From Theocolax elegans (lineage: Eukaryota > Arthropoda > Insecta > Hymenoptera > Cerocephalidae), in NCBI GenBank assembly GCA_026168455.1, contig CM047427.1, positions 87,698,670-87,762,669 of the forward strand: a stretch of 64,000 bases of DNA. The letters run 5' to 3'. Below the pieces are notes generated by a model that was not told the origin of the DNA, made no database searches, and worked only from the letters and a program-made list of their open reading frames with translations. Positions 1 through 10,652 of this stretch are shown in pieces. Position 1 is the stretch's first letter. The number at the start of each line of letters is the position of its first letter. A program made the translations under genes and the position numbers.

Positions 1-287
1 AATTTAACAAATAATTAAAACGCTTTTGAGGTAAAAAAACTTATATATTTTTTATCATTTATGTACAAATGTATACCAACGTCGGTATATTAAAGATATT
101 TCAATAAAAGTAAACTATTTAACAATATATCGTATTATACACGTACGAAGTTTTCATCAAAAAGTTTTTCTTTTGCATGACACTCCTCGTCTCACTAAAT
201 GCGAGCAGTCTTTGTTTTATAAATATCACGTACAGTATGTCAATCTTTGTGCTCATCACCTTTCCTAGGTTATAGTATTAGAGATGA
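1..287 (-). other. Ppt2 3' flank / probable 3' UTR
   Basis: This AT-rich stretch lies directly downstream of the Ppt2 stop in the direction of transcription. I do not see a canonical AATAAA in that orientation before the window edge, so the cleavage site is unresolved and may lie outside or use a variant signal. Confidence 0.5.
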
Positions 288-641
288 TTAATCCAAATAC
301 GGTAGTAAATAATTGTCGACTATTGAAACGTTTTTATGCCATTCAATATGTATTATTCCTGGCACAGTGTGTAAAACCAATTTTTTTCGTTTATCTAAAG
401 TTTTTAATCCGATTAAATCATTTTTGTACTCGACTCTATCGCGCATTTCAACGACTGTTTCGTTGTTGTTGTAGTAGCCAAATTGGCTGCTTTGCCAAGG
501 CGTAATGACACCATCATCAGGTCCACCTATTAGAACCATGCGTTTTAATTTTGTTAGGCCTGCTTTGAATGTCGTTGTGTTTGTTGTTGTTTTCTCATTG
601 TTCACAAATGGTAAAAAGTTGCTGTATTTGTAGTATAACTC
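288..641 (-). CDS. Ppt2: Ppt2 exon 4: catalytic Asp and His, C-terminus
   Basis: Acceptor TATTTTAG|GAG opens with ELYYKYSNFLPF, restoring the segment upstream of the longest ATG-type reading. It carries GGPDDGVITPWQSS and the terminal IIHIEWHKNVS, and ends in YLD-TAA at 290-288. Confidence 0.94.
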   Translation of the reverse strand, partial: ELYYKYSNFLPFVNNEKTTTNTTTFKAGLTKLKRMVLIGGPDDGVITPWQSSQFGYYNNNETVVEMRDRVEYKNDLIGLKTLDKRKKLVLHTVPGIIHIEWHKNVSIVDNYLLPYLD

Positions 642-2853
642 CTAAAATAACATAATAACTTGTTAAACAAATTGTAGAGTATTGCTAAGAAATTTAATAT
701 TTTGCTTTAATTATTTTAAACAAAAATACAATATATAATAGGTAGAATGAAATAAATTGAAGAATATGTTAAATTATTAGATATATCAAAATACAATTTT
801 AGTTTTTTAAAGAAAGAAGAAATTGTATTACTGTATTTATGTGTATATATTATTAATTTATGCTATTACATTTGAATGTTGAATACCAAAGTTCCTAACT
901 GAATGTTTTCTTATACAAAATATTTTCAAATCAATAAATAATTAACATTTATTAATACGATTAACAATGGTTTATAATATTGCATTAAATTTTTTAAATC
1001 ATAAAAATATTTTTTAATCCAGCAGTTGATTAAATGTAAAATTTGTTATTTTTTGATAAGGAGGAATCACGTCTATGTATCTGTAGTATTTTTAATGCGA
1101 GTATTTACTTATGGATGATAAAATGGTTTGCTTTTTTAGTATGCTCTGATGAAGTTATCTATCAATAATGAACGATTGCAGTATCATTTAAAAGAGACAT
1201 TACAAAATTATTTACAATTATAATATATTTTTACACATACTTGATGATGCGGATCATTCCAATAATTACCAACACTTGTATGTTGCCCGATTGTTGAATA
1301 AAATAATTCGTAAGCAGTTTCACACACTAAATTTGGAAATATTAGATGTAAAAAGTTTGCTAGAAATAAATAAATTATATATTTATATATATATATATTA
1401 CTTTTAATAATTAACAAGACATCAATAATTAATAAGATTTATATTATTACCTCCATATTGCCCAGCTTGGGGTGAACTCAAAGAAATAAATGTCTTAACA
1501 TTGTGCTGTGGAAACCTTTGTAATATTGCTCTAGCTAGTAAACCACCTTGACTATAACCAATTAGATTGATACCCTCTGGAAATGCAGCACCTATCGCTA
1601 AAATATCATTGCCTACCTCTTCAACTTGTCTCCACATCGATTCTAAACTGCTCCAACCAGCATATCTCACGGTATTGTAAACTTGAGTACCTGGATGCAT
1701 CTGTAATAAAAATTATATTTGTAATATTGACAATAAATCATTATTATTTCTACTGTAAAATACTAGGATATTTCAACACTTAACGAGGTCAGGGTAAAAT
1801 AAAAAGTTGTAGTGTTATTTCTTTTACAGCAGTGTAAAACAATTTGTAATTATTAACGCACAAAAAATAAATCATAAATTCAGTGCAAAGTTTTACTATT
1901 TCTTACAATTGACATAATGAGTTTTATTTTACACATTTTTTTTAAACTGATTTATTTTGATTAATTAAACTAATATTAATAATAACAATAAGTGGATATT
2001 TAATAAATTTATTTTATATTAAATACACTATTTTAGCCATTTATCTGTAAATTTTAGATGAAAAAAAATTAATTTTTATCATTTATTCAAATATGTTAAA
2101 ATTAATTTTAATTGTTTTGCTTAATTACTAAATGAAATATAATTTTATCAACAACGTAAAAAGAATATTTAGTTTTAGTGAACCTTTTAGTTGAAAAAAA
2201 TATGAGTTTGGTTGAATATCTTTGCACAAAAAATATTAATAGTCAATTTAAACTTGCGATGGTTAATAATTTATGCACGTTATTTAATAACTATATGAGC
2301 ATTATTTAATTTCAATTTTGCCTTCACTAGTAGTCAAAATGTAAATAAAAATTATTGTTTAATTATTCATTTGATTTATAAACTATTACTCACACGCTAA
2401 AAAATGCATACTGTCTGTCATGCATCATCCTGACTAATATTATACACATTATTATTATCAAAATATATTTTACGTTTAATTAAATGATTGTCTACGTTAA
2501 CTAGATGAAATTGAACCCCTGAATCGCAGTATAGAATTGAATAATAGTACTTATAGAAACTTTTAACAAGTCTGGATTCATGAAAGTTTAAACCATCGTT
2601 TGAAAAGAAAAGCGTAAAAAGATGCAAGCGCGTATACCCGTAGACAAAAGGTGAATAAATCAAGATGCATTTACGTCAAACAATTTTAAGTTTAATTTTA
2701 ACCTACCTCTTGTATTCTTTGCGATATTGTTTCCATGCTATCACTGCCTGTAAGGACACCATGTATAAGGGCGACTGCTCGATAAGATTCTGCACCATTT
2801 TTTGTTAATACTAACGTAACTAAAAGTCCAAAAGTAAAATATAATTTTTTCAT
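288..2853 (-). CDS. Ppt2: Palmitoyl-protein thioesterase 2 (four exons, complete)
   Basis: Joined exons 2853-2707, 1700-1451, 1359-1241 and 641-288 encode 289 aa ending in TAA; all introns are GT-AG and the phases match. Residues 1-22 are a hydrophobic signal peptide. An alpha/beta-hydrolase fold follows: YRAVALIHG near residue 33, nucleophile motif GYSQGG with Ser99, then SSPQAGQYG, GGPDDGVITPW with Asp214/215, and IIHIEWH with His270 at the position of the catalytic His of human PPT2. The PDDGVITPW block separates PPT2 from PPT1. The family removes long-chain acyl groups from thioesters (PPT2 prefers acyl-CoA-like substrates) in the lysosome. Sequons NTTT, NET and NVS fit a glycosylated luminal enzyme. 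The start is the ATG at 2853; the frame is open upstream only to a GTG at 2880. Length is close to the family norm of about 290-300. Identification is from recalled family sequences. Confidence 0.94.
1241..1359 (-). CDS. Ppt2: Ppt2 exon 3
   Basis: Acceptor TATTTCTAG|CA completes an Ala codon (phase 1 to 2), giving NFLHLIFPNL through GNYWNDPHHQ, a block conserved in PPT2. Donor CAA|GTATGT, phase 0. Intron 3 runs 1240-642. Confidence 0.92.
1451..1700 (-). CDS. Ppt2: Ppt2 exon 2: nucleophile elbow
   Basis: Begins after TTATTACAG| with HPGTQVYN and holds GYSQGG (Ser99) and FISLSSPQAGQYG. The donor is GGAG|GTAATA, phase 1. Intron 2 is only 91 bp (1450-1360). Confidence 0.93.
2707..2853 (-). CDS. 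Ppt2: Ppt2 exon 1: signal peptide and first hydrolase strand
   Basis: Codes residues 1-49, from ATG at 2853 to QRIQE. The donor is GAG|GTAGGT, phase 0. Intron 1 (2706-1701, 1006 bp) is AT-rich and I see no exon in it. Confidence 0.9.
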
Positions 2854-4440
2854 TACGAAGAGCGAAGTTGTTACAACCACGCGCAGTCGTACTCGTGTAT
2901 AAGATATATAAGACTATAAGAGTATTGTCAACAAGATAGACCTGCATATATGCCAGGTCCCCACTCTCCAAGGAAATGTATCGCCTTGCCTTGTTTGTTA
3001 ACCAGTAGTTAAGGTCCCCAACAGCTAGGCGACGCTAGCGTAGAGTTGCAGCACGCTGCAGCACAGTCGCATCTATGCCTTAAAAGCTCCACCCTCCGGC
3101 CTCCACCTCCCTGCGCTACCGACGGTTACGGCAGTAGCCCAAACTATACAACCCAATACTCCCTCCTGATCCCGCAGGGTGCACAATTTAAATTTAAATA
3201 CAAAAATTTTGAATCTAAATTTATAATTTATTGTTATACTGTATAAATCGTGAGTGCAAAGACTCGCTAATGATGTGTACGGTTCAAAATTTGGGGGCTC
3301 AGATTTGAATCTCGCTGTCCATTTTTTTTTCGATTTTTCCGTACTTATATATTCCAAGTGCTTAATTATCGCACAGAGGGGATTCGATTACAGTGTTTTG
3401 TATATATAAGTACTGGTACAAGGAGAGGACATGACCTTCAATGGGACCTACGAATAAAAATAATCAAAATTCTAAGGAAAAAAGAAGTTCACGCCAATTA
3501 AAATAACTCAATAGTTCTAGTTAATAAAGGGATTAAAAAAACATGTAAAAAATAAATTAATTGAAATAATATTGTTAATATGTTCAAATGAATGCCACTA
3601 CTCCCTATCTCTGACGCAAGATGCAAGTCGGTAGATGTCACAATCATCAACACTTACGAGATTTGTATTTCTCTCAGCTGGTGAGGAAATGGCAAATCTG
3701 AATAGTTGATTCGAACTGCGTAATAAAAGTGCGATGCATCTTCGACGGTATATATATTGGCTCCTATGTCTATAATAGTTTTATATCGATGTCGCCAAGG
3801 GGATTGGGAGCGGTGTTGTAGATTATAGAATCGTAGGTTCTTTTAATATACTTACTCTATAAACACGAATTTTATGTTAAAAAAAATATTACGTACCTGA
3901 ATAGAGTTGCACGGATTGATTTAAAAATAACTTGTGATAAAATCTTACTTTTACATTCTTGCGGCTTTCCTTTGAAATAATCGTTAAAGCTTTTGAAACG
4001 CAGTTTTTTAATTTTAGCTCTATAGGATAACTCGTGTGATAAAAATATATTGCATTGGAAAGAAAGTTATACTGAATTAAAATATTTTTCGAATGTGAAT
4101 ACTTATTTAAGAATAACAAATTACACGTGAATATATAAAATTATGTCTAAAGTATCATACTATTGTGAAAACATTGAATTTCGACAATAAAATAACTAAG
4201 TTGTTACGAATAATGGTTTCAGCTAATTAGGAGTAAATATAATTATTTTTATAATTTACGCTCAAATAATTACTAAGATTGACATTTATTGAAACGATTA
4301 TATATTAATAAACCGTTAGTTATAGGGAAGAGGGATGGAATGAGCGGGCGTTCAATAGCATACAGTTGTGACGACATTTGAAATTGTTTGATTGTACAAT
4401 CTTTCTGCAAAATTTGTAACTTTGGATTTATTATTTCAAA
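2854..4440. other. Intergenic, Ppt2 5' flank
   Basis: The first 150 bases hold a TATATAAG-like stretch that could be part of the Ppt2 promoter, not proven. From 3000 to 3250 the DNA is more GC-rich with no recognisable product. A possible transposon end lies at 3418. No gene is supported here. Confidence 0.5.
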
Positions 4441-4685
4441 CGCTGCGAAAAAAGTTGTAGTAAAAATGACAATACTGTAATCTAGTAACTAAATTATACA
4501 GACTGTAAAAATTTAAAAAAATTTTACTTCAATTTATGTAATATTTATCACAAGTTGCGTAAATTTTACTATACTACACTACTACTATACTGTACAGTAT
4601 ATATAATAGTAATTTTTTTAATTTTGAAGTCTGTAATTTCATTACTAGACAATATTGTAATTTTTACCAGATTTTTTTCACAGTG
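4441..4685. mobile_element. Small MITE-like element with imperfect inverted arms
   Basis: The left end CGCTGCGAAAAAA and the right end (read in reverse, CACTGTGAAAAAAA) begin imperfect inverted arms of about 65-70 bp. The arms share the blocks ACAATA, CTAGTAA and ACAGACT. The centre is an ACT/TAC-rich spacer with no coding capacity. There is no clear target duplication beyond a possible AAA, so the superfamily is unassigned. Confidence 0.55.
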
Positions 4686-5623
4686 AAAGCTTTTAATAAT
4701 TAGACGAATTAAAAAATATATGTACATCGATAAAATATATATGGAATTTTTTAATTTTGTTATTTAATGAAATCTTTTCATTTATTATGTTGCATAGATA
4801 AGCAAAGATTTATATCGGTAGCTTTAGAATATTATTAATTATCTGTAATTACGTTTCGTACTATTGTCACGGATGACGTACAAGATCGAATTAAAAATCG
4901 CATCATGTGACGATGTGAGCACAATCCGGTAGAAATGTGCTGCGCTCAAGATGAAGATTATGTTCGAGCTAATCGCCGAATGCTTTAAAAAATTCGTACA
5001 GTATTTTCTCGAGTACTCTGAGGTACATTTTAATTTGTTACATTTGCTATTCAATCGCTTGTTGTTAAACTGTAATAAATACAAAATACAAATGTTCTTT
5101 TTTTCAGGAGGCGAAAAACATCGAATGCAAAGACGCTTTTACTATAGGTACACCATTGATGTCATAGCTAAGACGGCGTTACGGATCAAAGTTAATTCCA
5201 TCAAGAACAAGGAAAATGATCTTTTGCGATACGACAAGTGTACGATTTTATTTAGAACGTACACAGTGCTTTTAAAATTTATTATTATATGAAATTCATA
5301 CTTAAATTAGTGCAAATGGTTATCTTATTTTCTTTTCCAAAATCAACCGATTAATTTTTTCAAAAAGTTGATAATCGATACGATAAAATTACGAAAGGAG
5401 GAAAATATGTACTGAACAGATTTGCTATAATTAATGAAGGAATTATAAAAGAGAGGAAAAAAAAACTAATAAACTTATTTATTAAATAGAAAATCTATTC
5501 TTCTAATTTTGTATACAATTATACTTGTAAAATAAAATTATTTTATTTTCACGTGGAATCAACTACGAGGATTTTGAATATAGTATCTCATACATCATCT
5601 GACGTTTACTCAATTCTTAATAT

Positions 5624-5631
5624 TTCACAAT
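5624..5631. repeat. Target-site duplication, left copy
   Basis: TTCACAAT, identical to 6030-6037, bracketing the 398-bp MITE. Confidence 0.85.
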
Positions 5632-6029
5632 GGCAGGGGTCTGTTTCTGCATACAGGAATTAAACACATAATGTTTGTGCACAAAAATACTGCTCGTTAC
5701 TTTTATGCACGGTGCACAAATATTTTGCAAAATAATTTAAATTAATAAAAATAATCGTTTATTTTGTGCACATACAAATTGTGCACATAAAAATTGTCCA
5801 CATAAAAATTGTACACATAAATATTTTTTTACTCTTATTTTCATGTGCATAATATTTACGTGTACAATTTTAATGTGCACAAATTTTATGTGCACAAAAT
5901 AAACGATTATTTTTATTAATTTAAATTATTTTGTAAAATATTTGTGCACCGTGCATAAAAGTAAAGTGCAGAATTTTTGTACACAAACATTATGTGTTTA
6001 ATTCCTGTGTGCAGAAACAGACCCCTGCC
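5632..6029. mobile_element. MITE with long terminal inverted repeats and 8-bp target duplication
   Basis: A 398-bp element whose ends are GGCAGGGGTCTGTTTCTG and its reverse complement. The arms match for roughly 170-190 bp, so almost the whole element folds back. It is flanked on both sides by TTCACAAT (5624-5631 and 6030-6037), a clean 8-bp target-site duplication. The inner arms repeat a GTGCACAT-type unit several times. No ORF. An 8-bp duplication fits hAT, P or Merlin families; the GGCAGGGG terminus does not let me choose. Confidence 0.88.
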
Positions 6030-6037
6030 TTCACAAT
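6030..6037. repeat. Target-site duplication, right copy
   Basis: TTCACAAT, the match to 5624-5631. Confidence 0.85.
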
Positions 6038-7453
6038 TCAAAACATTCAAAATATTTTTTGAACTTTTGTCAATATCAAAATTAAAAAAAATCTGATTGA
6101 TTTAGTTTGGTTGTTGAAGTGTTTGGGTAATTTACAACTTTTAGCAGCAATTATGTAGACTCCCAGTTGAAAAGTATTTTAAATCTTCACAAAATTAAAA
6201 TTTTTCTCAAACAAATAATTATAAAGTACAAAAGTGTTTTATTACAGAGCGTCCGAACATATATGGATACATTTTTGTTCTCACATTTCTTTAATTCTAT
6301 TAAAACAATTATTAATTATTTATTTAATATAATCCGATTTGTATGCTACAAGTAATGTAAATTTAATTTCGGTTCTGTTTACTATATGTTTTAAAATACC
6401 ATTTTCAAATATTTAGAAAGATTCCTGTATTATCGACTACTGGTAAAGTATTGGTTGCTGTTTTTACTGAATTTTATGGTATCAGTTGACGGTTAAGAAA
6501 TTTTCGTAATTGATTATATTTATACTTTCTTGCATTTTCAGAAATCAATTTTTTACTTATATGTGATCTTGTTAATTTATTATATTTTTATACATATTAA
6601 TTCCTTTATGTTTTCAAGAAATTAATTGAAAACACAAAGAATTCTTAATAAAAAAAATTTGATGTTGTATTGACATAAAATAATAGTTAAATAGATAAAT
6701 ATCACTGTATAATAAGAAAAATTAAAGAGTCATCATATAATAAAAAAAAACGCAATTAAAATATTTAATTAAATAAATAACTATCAAATATTAAATAAAT
6801 AATATTAAATAATATTAAAATTACTAAAATATCTATAAGAGTAAGTAAAAAACATCTTTTACGGAACTGAGGAATACGATAACTCTATCGTTCTGTCGTA
6901 CAATGGAAAGTTGCAACTCATCTCAATATAACCGAAAGCTGGACCGAAATCTTCTCTATTACAACTCATCCTGAAATTGAAAAAGCGCCTCGCCGATATG
7001 AGAGCTCGGAATGTCGCAAAAAGAGAGAGAGAGAGAGTGAGCGGAAGAGAGCAAAAGCTCTGGCATGTCCTACCCTTAATCCTGGGGGTTCCAGAGGCAC
7101 GTGGCGTTTCTCGCGCCGTGCCGTACATCACCCGAGGACTCGAGGAACCCTCGCATTGTTTCGGGCTCCCGTCATCGTTGCCGATTATCACGCCCCTTTT
7201 TGTTACAACAGGGGGATATATCGGGTGTATTAAGCGTTCTACTAATCGTTCTGGAAATCCTTGCTTTTCCTTTTCGGGTTGTTCGTCGCGGTTTATACGA
7301 TCGAACGTTATACCGATAGGGTTTCAGCAAGATGGAATGTTCTTGTTCCTCTTTTACATGTAAATCTAAGTGATCATTACACGGCCTTGGTATAATTATT
7401 TTTATTTTCAATTCAATGATTGTACTAATTTATTATTATTGTAAACGAATTAA
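6038..7453. other. Intergenic, no gene seen
   Basis: Mostly AT-rich DNA with a short GA run near 7023 in a more GC-rich patch (6850-7350). Open frames in that patch lack domain content and splice context. Confidence 0.5.
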
Positions 7454-8028
7454 ATTTATTGTTGAAAATTTATCGATCTTACCGAAATTTTATTTTTAAT
7501 AAAACTGAACAACTCGGATAAATTGAAAAAATATAGGAAAAAAGGAAATTGTAATGTATACCTTCTAATATAAACACCAATATTTGTATATACGAGACAA
7601 TTTAAATCTCCGCTTCTTTTTTCTCATTATCAACAAGGAAACGTCAAAATAGATGTATATACGACGCAAACTTTCTGTTATACGTGAAACATACAAATCG
7701 CATTAATAGAAAATTTGCATCGTGTATACATCTATTTTGACGTTTTCATGTTGATAATCAGGAAAAAGAAGGAGATTTGAATCAACTTAGGATAAAATTT
7801 GTGTATACAAATTACGGTGTTTATATTATAATTTCCTTTTTTCTTACATTTTTTCAATTTTGTCCGAGTTGTACGCAATTTAATTTAAAAATAAATACAT
7901 TTTTTAGACAGTCTGATGAGCGTGGCATTGACCACCGAAACATCAGAAAAAGGAAAGAATGTTTTAGTTTTTCATCTTTCCTTTTCTCATTTCACTCGGA
8001 AAGATTGATAAATTTTTAACAATTAATA
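7454..8028. mobile_element. Foldback element with one interrupted arm
   Basis: Left arm (about 7454-7677) and right arm (about 7708-8028) are long inverted copies. Shared blocks include ACGTCAAAATAGATGTATA, AACTCGGA, AGGAAAAAAGGAAAT-like and AAAATTTATC. The right arm carries about 75-90 extra bases (roughly 7905-7995) absent from the left arm. The outer ends are blurred; TTAA occurs on both sides (7450-7453 and 8029-8032) and may be the target duplication, but the ends do not look like classic piggyBac termini. No transposase is present. Confidence 0.7.
7899..8005 (+). ncRNA. Hammerhead-ribozyme-like motif
   Basis: Core box CTGATGA (7913-7919) is followed by G, a hairpin GTGG-CATTGA-CCAC, then C and GAAA (7937-7940). 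One C at 7921 is bulged, so helix II is imperfect. After GAAA a long helix III can form (7945-7957 with 7976-7987), returning to T7992-C7993, the expected UH cleavage dinucleotide with H=C. Helix I then pairs AGT (7910-7912) with ACT (7994-7996), followed by an internal loop and an outer ATTTTT/AAAGAT pairing. This is a type I arrangement (open helix I). Helix III has two mismatches near the core, so activity is uncertain and the copy may be decayed. Confidence 0.5.
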
Positions 8029-9160
8029 TTAAAAAACCACCGAGTGATAAAATCAAACCAACGACATGAGTTTATTTTATTAATACCATCATACCCATTA
8101 AAAATTATAATATTAATTTAAGTAAATGAAGTTATTAAAAAAAGCAATTATATATAATATCTAACTCGTTCAGGATTATTACAGCGAGGAGAACTATAAT
8201 TATTACTACGATTTAAATTAGGAGAAATAATTATTGTAAGGAAAATAATAATTATTCTATGCAAATGTAAATTAAATTTACACAATTAACATTCGTGTAA
8301 ACTCGCTTAGATTTCGTAATGGAATAGTATTTGTGTATAGTAAATAACTTGCCAATTGCATTTAGAAATAAAAGAGTAAGCTATAGGAAAAAAGAAGAAA
8401 TTTTCGGCTTTAATTTTGCGGCTATAAAAGAGGTAATATTAACCTTCTTTTTTCCAATTTTTTTATTATCGTAAACGACGTCGTAGAGAGGAAGATTCGC
8501 GCAGAGAAAACCTATTTGGCCAAGGGGTGGTGTGTGTGTGTGTACGTGTTTTCGTCTCTCGTTCAGGCCGCCACTGGTTTTTGCGTTTAATCAAGGATAT
8601 TCGCGGTCGGCTGGCCACGCTCGAACAACGTTGCAGTATTTCACGTGTACAGTCTCGGTATTAGCTAACTGGAGCGCGAATTTACATTAAAAATACTTTG
8701 GTAAATGGTCGGGAATATTTTTAATTTTTATTTTTTTGTTGTACACTCGATGAAATGAAACTTTAAGATTTTTGTCGTGGTTTTCGTCTTTTGATCTAAT
8801 TTCACGAATGATATACTTAAGATATTTGCAGATTTATATAAAATGAAGAAAAGTATTACGTATACATCAAAAAATGGAGCTTAAAAATGACAAGTTTATA
8901 AAAATAAGGAGAAAAAGACAATTGGTGTTAGGTGGAACGACGTGAAGGTTTAATTAAAAATCATTAGCCGAGAGTACGTCAATCAGAATTATAAAACGTT
9001 GAGAAAGAGGAAATGAATGTCATTCCACACCACGGAAACTTGCGCTTCAAATAAGTACCATTATTTTATCTAACGATAATAAATACGCGAGAGGTCGGAG
9101 TTAGGAAGGGAAAATGATAAAGGTATATTAAACCAGCGGGTGAAAGAAGAGGAAGTGAGC

Positions 9161-9161
<1 letters not shown>

Positions 9162-9189
<28 letters not shown>
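9162..9189. repeat. (AG)n microsatellite
   Basis: About 14 uninterrupted AG units, followed by a G run. Confidence 0.95.
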
Positions 9190-9195
<6 letters not shown>

Positions 9196-10633
9196 CTGAG
9201 TGAGATTAGCGTTAATTGCAGAGCAGGCTCGGTTCGCGCGCAAGGTATTTGTCACTCGAGAGTCGAGAGGTGAATATTAATAACCTACCCTTCGGTGATA
9301 CTTGGGCGATGAATTGCGACGCTTCTCATTATCTCGACTGCTTGATTTTATCATTTTGACGTGGATCCCACGACGAGAAATTAATCGGGTGAGCTGCCTC
9401 GATTTATACATTCTCTCTCTCTCTATATCGCTGCTTCCTAAGATACTACACACACTGGTTTTTTATGTTTGTCGAGGAAAAGCTTATGTGGATCATCGCT
9501 AGAAATTACTGGCTCTTTTTTAATACCTGCGCTCTTTTAATTTTGATCGGTTTTTTTACTTTGGATCTTACAAGCTACTGGGTAGTAAACAGTATTTTTT
9601 AATGTTTTCGACAAAATGGGGAGAAAATTATAAAGGAATCACACTGGGAAACAAAATTTCCCAGTAGACGAGCCATAGATCCACGGACATGTACGTATAA
9701 GTGTATGTGTGCAGTGTGTGTACGTAGAGAGACACGTAGATCAAGTAAAACTGAAAAGTCGCACGGCAAGCCAATACATCTTGGAAACGTAAAAGCGTCG
9801 GCCAATATCTCAAAGGATAATTCGAAGCCGTAAAAGTGCATATAAAAGCACGTCCTCCCGGGTAATCCCGCGGCACCCGAGGATACTAAAAATTCGGTAT
9901 TCCTCGTCCGCGCGACACCTCGGTTACCCAACCGAGTATCTCTGTATCTTCCTCGTCGTATATATGTATATATATAGGTACACGTGCAAGTATAGTTAGG
10001 TTAGATAGAAGAGAGTGAGAGAGGAGGAATGGAAACTGGATCGGTCCGCCGATATCCTCTTCGAAAGCGTGTATGTATATAGGTACCTTCCGGTATATAT
10101 ATTCAAAGTCGCCGATAGTTTATTCATGGCCGCGTCGCGACTCGAAAGATATTGGAACGCTTCGACCAATATCGTCGCGCATGGGTCCAACTGTCCCTAG
10201 AGGGGGTAAAACCCCCAACGGGACATACGCGACTTAAGCGACGTTTCCTTTCGAGGGACCGGGGACGGTTACGGGGTTGGGTGACAGCACCCGGTTCGCC
10301 AATAAAATTCAAATACACTCCGGTTCGCATGCTAAATTATCACGTCCTCCATTACCTTGGGCACTCGCGTACGCGCCATTTTTCCGCGACTCCGCAAGAG
10401 AGATGGCAAGAGACCTGCCGAGAGAGAGAGAACTACGCGGAGCTACGCGGTGGAGAGGAGGGATTTTTGTCGCTTCGGAAGACCGAATTGGATTTCAAAA
10501 GGGGTGGATTTCAATTGCGTCTTCGGTGAAAAGAGGGGAAATACCGCCTGCGTTTCACTCGAATCGCCTTCTTATACACCCATATATACACCTATATATA
10601 TATACCCCCTATATCCTACACGTACACACGCAC

Positions 10634-10652
10634 ATATATATATATATATATA
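10634..10652. repeat. (AT)n microsatellite
   Basis: Uninterrupted AT repeat in a stretch with several shorter TATATA runs. Confidence 0.9.

Noticed and set aside
2418..2663. 81-aa minus-strand ORF within Ppt2 intron 1
   Set aside because: It lies between exons joined in perfect phase, has no PPT2 similarity and reads as AT-rich noise.
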